A DNA stretch of 64,000 nt from Arenicellales bacterium (GTDB taxonomy: Bacteria > Pseudomonadota > Gammaproteobacteria > Arenicellales > UBA868). Shown here piece by piece: positions 60,396-64,000 of the stretch. The stretch covers positions 15,441-79,440 of the forward strand of contig JASMBC010000002.1 of the NCBI GenBank assembly GCA_030754035.1, given 5' to 3'. A program made the translations under genes and the position numbers. The notes beneath the pieces were generated by a model. It searched no databases and was not told where the DNA came from. It saw only the letters and a program-made list of their open reading frames with translations. Numbering within the stretch: the stretch's first letter is position 1; each line of letters opens with the position of its first letter.

Positions 60396-61151
60396 ATGTC
60401 CGTGGATAGCGTAATCAATTTGCCGCAGGTCCGACTGTCATGCCGGGATTGCTCTTTGGCAGAGCTTTGTCTGCCGCGTGGTCTCGATGCCCAGGACCTT
60501 GAACGTTTCGAAGCAGTTGTTGGCCAGAAACCCCCGCTACAGAGCGGGGAACTCGCCTATCATGCCGGGGACGCCTCCCATGCTCTGTACGCCGTTAAGT
60601 CGGGGTCTTTGAAGATTGTGATGTCAGCGCTTGACGGTGAGGAACAGATTATTGGCTTTTCGATGCCGGGCGAGCTTTTTGGCTTTGATGGAATACAAAA
60701 TAGCCACACTTGTACTGCAGTGGCCCTGGAGCGAACGAATATCTGCGAACTACCGCTTGATTCCATCAGCGAGATTTCCAAAGAGATTCCAAGCCTGAAT
60801 CGTGAGCTCTATAAAGTTATGGCTCACGAGATCAGCCTTGATCAGTCGATGTTGTTGTTGCTGGCAAGGCGCAACGCTGAAGATCGACTGGCCGCTTTCC
60901 TTTTGAGCCTGTCGCAGCGGTTTGCTAATCGGGGCTTCTCCGAAGTGGATTTCACACTGTCGATGTCCCGGCATGATATCGCCAATTATCTTGGGCTCGC
61001 CGCGGAAACCGTCAGCCGTCTTTTCAGCCGCCTGGCTGATGGGGGATTACTGTCCGTTAATGGCCGCAAGATCAAGATTCACAATCTTCAGGGGTTACGA
61101 CAGCGGGTGGGTGATTGTTTAGGCGGAGCGACATCTGCAACCGTCGGTTGA
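60396..61151 (+). CDS. fnr: FNR-type oxygen-sensing transcriptional regulator
   Basis: A 251-residue CRP/FNR protein. The cluster-binding Cys are C16, C19 and C25 in SCRDCSLAELC, plus C117 in TNICELP, the same layout as in E. coli FNR (20, 23, 29, 122). The recognition helix AAETVSRLFSRL keeps the Glu, Ser and Arg that contact TTGAT-N4-ATCAA sites. It would switch the surrounding anaerobic genes on when oxygen is low. I saw no perfect FNR box in the window's promoters, so direct targets here are uncertain. Confidence 0.93.
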   Translation: MSVDSVINLPQVRLSCRDCSLAELCLPRGLDAQDLERFEAVVGQKPPLQSGELAYHAGDASHALYAVKSGSLKIVMSALDGEEQIIGFSMPGELFGFDGIQNSHTCTAVALERTNICELPLDSISEISKEIPSLNRELYKVMAHEISLDQSMLLLLARRNAEDRLAAFLLSLSQRFANRGFSEVDFTLSMSRHDIANYLGLAAETVSRLFSRLADGGLLSVNGRKIKIHNLQGLRQRVGDCLGGATSATVG

Positions 61152-61190
61152 AAGTCCGATTTTACAGCCGGCAGGTATAGTTCTGGTTTC

Positions 61191-62585
61191 CTAGATCGCT
61201 CTTGAGTGGTGCGATTGGCCTGGATGTGGCGACAGGTAACGATCGAAGATCATGCAGATATTGCGCAGCAGGAAGCGCCCGGCCGGGGTAACCTGGATAT
61301 GGTTCCCGCGTGTCACCGTCACCAGGCCATCATCAGCCAGCAGTCGAAGTTTTTGAAGTTCCGCCTGAAAATAGTCCAGGTCAGCAATACCGTAGCTGGA
61401 CAACGCTTCAGGCAAGCGTACCCCGCCTGCACACATTAGCTGTTCTATTATGTATCGGCGAAGTTCGTCGTCATGATTTAGTTCTATCCCTCGGGCGACC
61501 GGCAACTGGTTGTTATCAATCTGTTCCTGGTAGGCGAAAAGATCTTTGCTATTCTGGCTATAGCTCCTACCGATTTGGCTGATGGCGCTAACACCCAGGC
61601 CGATGAGTTCGCAGCAGGCATGGGTCGAGTACCCCTGGAAATTTCTATGCAAAGAGCCATCCTGGCTGGCTCTCACCATCGGATCATCGGGCCGGGCGAA
61701 ATGATCCATGCCGATGTGTATGTAGCCGGCACTGGTAAGCTTTTCAATACAGGCGCCCAGTATTCCTAGTTTCTCTGCACTGTCGGGTAGATCGGCCGAT
61801 CGGATTCGCTGTTGTGGAGCGAACAGGTGTGGCAGATGTGCGTAGTTGAATATGCTGAGTCGGTCCGGCAGGACCTCCAGTAGCTGGTCCAGGGTGTGAC
61901 TGAAGCTGCTGATGCTCTGAAATGGCAGCCCGTATATCAGATCCACGTTGGTCGAGCGAAAGCCCAGTGCACGGGTATGGCGCAGCAGGTCCAGGGTTTT
62001 TTCGGGTGACTGGACCCGGTGTACCGCAGCCTGGACTTTCGGGTCAAAGTCCTGCACCCCCATGCTGATTCGGTTAAATCCCATCTGTTGTAGTTGATCT
62101 AGGGAGTGGTGCGATACAGTTCGCGGATCAATCTCTATGGAGTAATCACGCTCCGGATCATCAGTGAGCCTAAAATGTTGGCCAATATGGGTGATCAGTT
62201 GTTCGAGTTGATCGGGCTGCAGAAAAGTTGGGGTCCCTCCGCCGAAGTGCATCTGTACGGCTTGCCGGTCGTCATCAAATAGTTGGCCGTACATCTCGAT
62301 TTCGCGGCGAAGGTGATCAAGATAGATGGCCGCCTTGTGGGTAGTTTTTGTGACAATTTTGTTGCAGGCGCAGTAGAAGCAAAGCGTCGCGCAGAAAGGA
62401 ATGTGTACGTAAAGAGACAGTGATCGGGGGATCGGATCTTCGTTGCTGAGGCGAGCGAGCTGGCACACTCGGGTGGAGGTGATCGCTTCGCTGAACTGTA
62501 TGGCCGTAGGGTAGGAAGTGTAGCGTGGCCCGGCGTGATCGTAGCGTCGGATCAAGTCCGGATTAAATACAGGGTTAGGTGACAC
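61191..62585 (-). CDS. hemN: Oxygen-independent coproporphyrinogen III oxidase
   Basis: A 464-residue radical SAM enzyme with the cluster motif CATLCFYCACNK (CxxxCxxCxC). HFGGGTPTFL and the MGVQDFDPKVQ segment are HemN-typical, and the length equals that of E. coli HemN. It lets haem be made without oxygen and is usually FNR-controlled; a half-site TTGAT lies 52 bases upstream of its start (62637-62641). Convergent with fnr, 40 bases apart. Confidence 0.93.
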   Translation of the reverse strand: MSPNPVFNPDLIRRYDHAGPRYTSYPTAIQFSEAITSTRVCQLARLSNEDPIPRSLSLYVHIPFCATLCFYCACNKIVTKTTHKAAIYLDHLRREIEMYGQLFDDDRQAVQMHFGGGTPTFLQPDQLEQLITHIGQHFRLTDDPERDYSIEIDPRTVSHHSLDQLQQMGFNRISMGVQDFDPKVQAAVHRVQSPEKTLDLLRHTRALGFRSTNVDLIYGLPFQSISSFSHTLDQLLEVLPDRLSIFNYAHLPHLFAPQQRIRSADLPDSAEKLGILGACIEKLTSAGYIHIGMDHFARPDDPMVRASQDGSLHRNFQGYSTHACCELIGLGVSAISQIGRSYSQNSKDLFAYQEQIDNNQLPVARGIELNHDDELRRYIIEQLMCAGGVRLPEALSSYGIADLDYFQAELQKLRLLADDGLVTVTRGNHIQVTPAGRFLLRNICMIFDRYLSPHPGQSHHSRAI

Positions 62586-62962
62586 AGGCTCTCGGATAAC
62601 GCGTATATGCTAAGACAAAGCAGATCAGTATTTGGATTGATACCCTGAAATGTATCTCCAGAGTCGGCGCCCAGGGCTGACTTATGTCATAAGCGGAAGC
62701 AATACCGGTATCTTCGCAGGACTCAAGGTTATAATGTTTTTCGAACTTTTCCGCCTAAAAGATCAGCGAATGAGAATAACGATAGTGGCTGCACTCGGTG
62801 GGCGGGCGTTTTTATCACAATGGCAACGCAAGGTCTTGGGCCGAGCCGGTACCCGCCGGTTGATCGCAGATTCTTGAATTGATGCTGATTGAGTAGTTAT
62901 TCTTCAATCCAAGCTTTGACACGCCCCCGCTCGCATGGATGGGAGCTAAGGAATATGCCGAA
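62586..62962. other. Intergenic region between hemN and the efflux gene
   Basis: A 377-base gap. A 75-codon frame at 62650-62877 has no recognisable family and is not called. The stretch should contain the divergent promoters of hemN and the membrane fusion gene; a TTGAT half-site is at 62637. An AAGGA ribosome site at 62948-62952 serves the next gene. Confidence 0.5.
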
Positions 62963-64000
62963 ATGAGAAAATCTGTTGCCCTTGCGGCCATACTACTGTT
63001 GGCCGTCAGCGCCTGGATTGGCTCGGGTCTGCTGCTTGACCGAAAGCCCGCATCCGCGCCCGGTGTATCGGCGGGTTCAGCCGAAAATACCGGCTCTCAA
63101 TTGGCGCGACCACCCGCTGTCCAGGTCCGCACCCTGGTTGCGGTTCCCGTCTCACGGAAACTTTACTTGATGGGGGTGACACAACCGAAGCGTTCTGTAC
63201 AGTTGCGGGCGCAGACAGCTGGCGCTGTTGTCGTGGTTCACTCTGATGAAGGCGAGATGCTGAAGGCCGGTGATCTGGTGATACGGATTGATATCCGTGA
63301 CCGCGAAGCCCGCCAGCGCCAGGCCAAGGCGCTGGTAGCCCAGCGCCAGGCCGAGTACCGGGCAGCGTCTGAGCTTTCCAAAAAGAAACTCAGCTCCAAG
63401 ACCACGGTGGCCGAGGCTCAGGCGCAACTGGAAGCGGCCAAGGCCTCGTTGCAAGGCATCGAACTTGATATGCGCCATACCCGGGTAACAGCACCTTTCG
63501 CAGGGATCATTGAGCGGCGTTTCGTCGAGATTGGCAACTATCTCGATGTGGGAGATCCAGTTGCGGATCTGTTGGATTTGTCGGAGGTGGTTATCAGTGG
63601 CCAGGCCTCAGAGCGGGATATCGGACAATTGCACACCGGTATGCCGGCTCAGTTGACTTTGTCTGGCGGTCAACAGCTAATCGGTACGGTGACCTTTATT
63701 GCCCACGCGAGCGATAGCGCAACCCGGACCTTCCGAGTCGAAGTCACCGCGCCCAATCAGAATCTTGGGGTGGCCAGTGGGATGACGGCCAAGATCAGTT
63801 TGAATTTGGGCAGCACCCCGGGGCATCGCCTCACCCCTGCGGTGCTTACCCTGGATGACGAAGGTCGGGTTGGTGTCAAGATTATTGATAACAGCAGTCG
63901 GGTACGTTTCCTGCCGGTAGATCTGATCTCGGACACTCCTGATGGCATGTGGCTGGGCGGATTGCCGGATACGATCGAACTGATTACGGTGGGGCACGAA
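62963..64000 (+). CDS. RND efflux membrane fusion protein (3' end outside window)
   Basis: The first 346 codons of a periplasmic adaptor of the HlyD/AcrA type. A signal-anchor helix (MRKSVALAAILLLAVSAWIGSGLLL) is followed by the lipoyl half (VVVVHSDEGEMLKAGDLVIRID), a coiled-coil rich in Ala, Gln and Arg (about residues 112-165), the second lipoyl half (TRVTAPFAGIIERRFVEIGNYLDVGDPV) and a beta-barrel. Start at ATG 62963; an ATG at 62955 is closed after three codons. An inner-membrane RND pump gene should follow outside the window. Confidence 0.88.
   Translation, partial: MRKSVALAAILLLAVSAWIGSGLLLDRKPASAPGVSAGSAENTGSQLARPPAVQVRTLVAVPVSRKLYLMGVTQPKRSVQLRAQTAGAVVVVHSDEGEMLKAGDLVIRIDIRDREARQRQAKALVAQRQAEYRAASELSKKKLSSKTTVAEAQAQLEAAKASLQGIELDMRHTRVTAPFAGIIERRFVEIGNYLDVGDPVADLLDLSEVVISGQASERDIGQLHTGMPAQLTLSGGQQLIGTVTFIAHASDSATRTFRVEVTAPNQNLGVASGMTAKISLNLGSTPGHRLTPAVLTLDDEGRVGVKIIDNSSRVRFLPVDLISDTPDGMWLGGLPDTIELITVGHE

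Noticed and set aside
62650-62877. 75-codon open frame between hemN and the efflux gene, with a faint carbamate kinase-like start
   Set aside because: Only about ten residues resemble that family, no further match follows, and it fills a region that should hold two divergent promoters.

Overview
The window (about 57-58% GC by eye, genes packed into overlapping operons) reads as a catabolic island of a facultatively anaerobic proteobacterium, probably beta- or gamma-class; the class cannot be fixed from this stretch alone. Oxygen-independent logic runs throughout: a class I ATP-dependent benzoyl-CoA reductase, the matching lower benzoyl-CoA pathway, a BzdR-type regulator, two 2-oxoacid:ferredoxin oxidoreductases, a tungsten-type aldehyde oxidoreductase, an FNR regulator and HemN.

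Layout. (1) 1-0.9 kb: end of a TrpB2-type tryptophan synthase. (2) 0.9-19.5 kb, + strand: a cluster whose parts match the anaerobic indole-3-acetate (iaa) pathway known from Azoarcus/Aromatoleum: MaoC-type hydratase pair, two hydantoinase-like subunits, acyl-CoA dehydrogenase, two-subunit B12 mutase, three-subunit molybdenum hydroxylase with XdhC and a MocA-like cytidylyltransferase, class III CoA-transferase, SDR, thiolase and CoA ligase. (3) 19.6-23.2 kb: Lrp/AsnC regulator, MIO-type aromatic amino acid lyase/aminomutase and a class III aminotransferase resembling beta-phenylalanine aminotransferase. (4) 23.4-30.0 kb, - strand operon: had-oah-dch-(decayed SDR)-bzdR-AOR, the AOR carrying a C-terminal MoaD-like domain. 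(5) 30.2-44.8 kb, + strand, divergent: korAB, thioesterase, RidA, benzoate-CoA ligase, thiolase fossil, 2-aminobenzoate-CoA ligase, second benzoate-CoA ligase-like gene, alpha/beta hydrolase and a branched-chain-type ABC importer. (6) 44.9-54 kb, - strand: iorBA, fossils, a TRAP transporter and an acyl-CoA synthetase. (7) 54.8-60.0 kb, + strand: the benzoyl-CoA reductase operon, whose first gene is a fusion of a TetR regulator with the BcrC/BzdN-type catalytic subunit. (8) 60.4-64 kb: FNR, HemN (- strand) and the start of an RND membrane fusion protein.

How it works together (inference from families): indoleacetate would be hydroxylated, ring-opened, CoA-activated, rearranged and oxidatively decarboxylated to 2-aminocinnamoyl-CoA, then shortened to 2-aminobenzoyl-CoA. 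Phenylalanine or tyrosine would enter through the MIO enzyme, either as cinnamate or as a beta-amino acid that the neighbouring transaminase turns into a beta-keto acid. IorAB and the AOR would handle arylpyruvates and arylacetaldehydes. All branches meet at an aroyl-CoA that the reductase dearomatises; Dch, Had and Oah then open the ring. KorAB and IorAB can supply low-potential electrons, although no ferredoxin gene is visible here.

The most unusual items are the TetR-reductase fusion with a TetR-like operator just upstream, the AOR-MoaD fusion, the MIO enzyme/beta-transaminase pair, and a set of decayed genes (thiolase, 3-hydroxyacyl-CoA dehydrogenase, SDR, hemerythrin, MarR, ABC ATPase, hydantoinase B) lying at the joints between modules. 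No tRNA, rRNA, CRISPR array or recognisable insertion sequence was seen.
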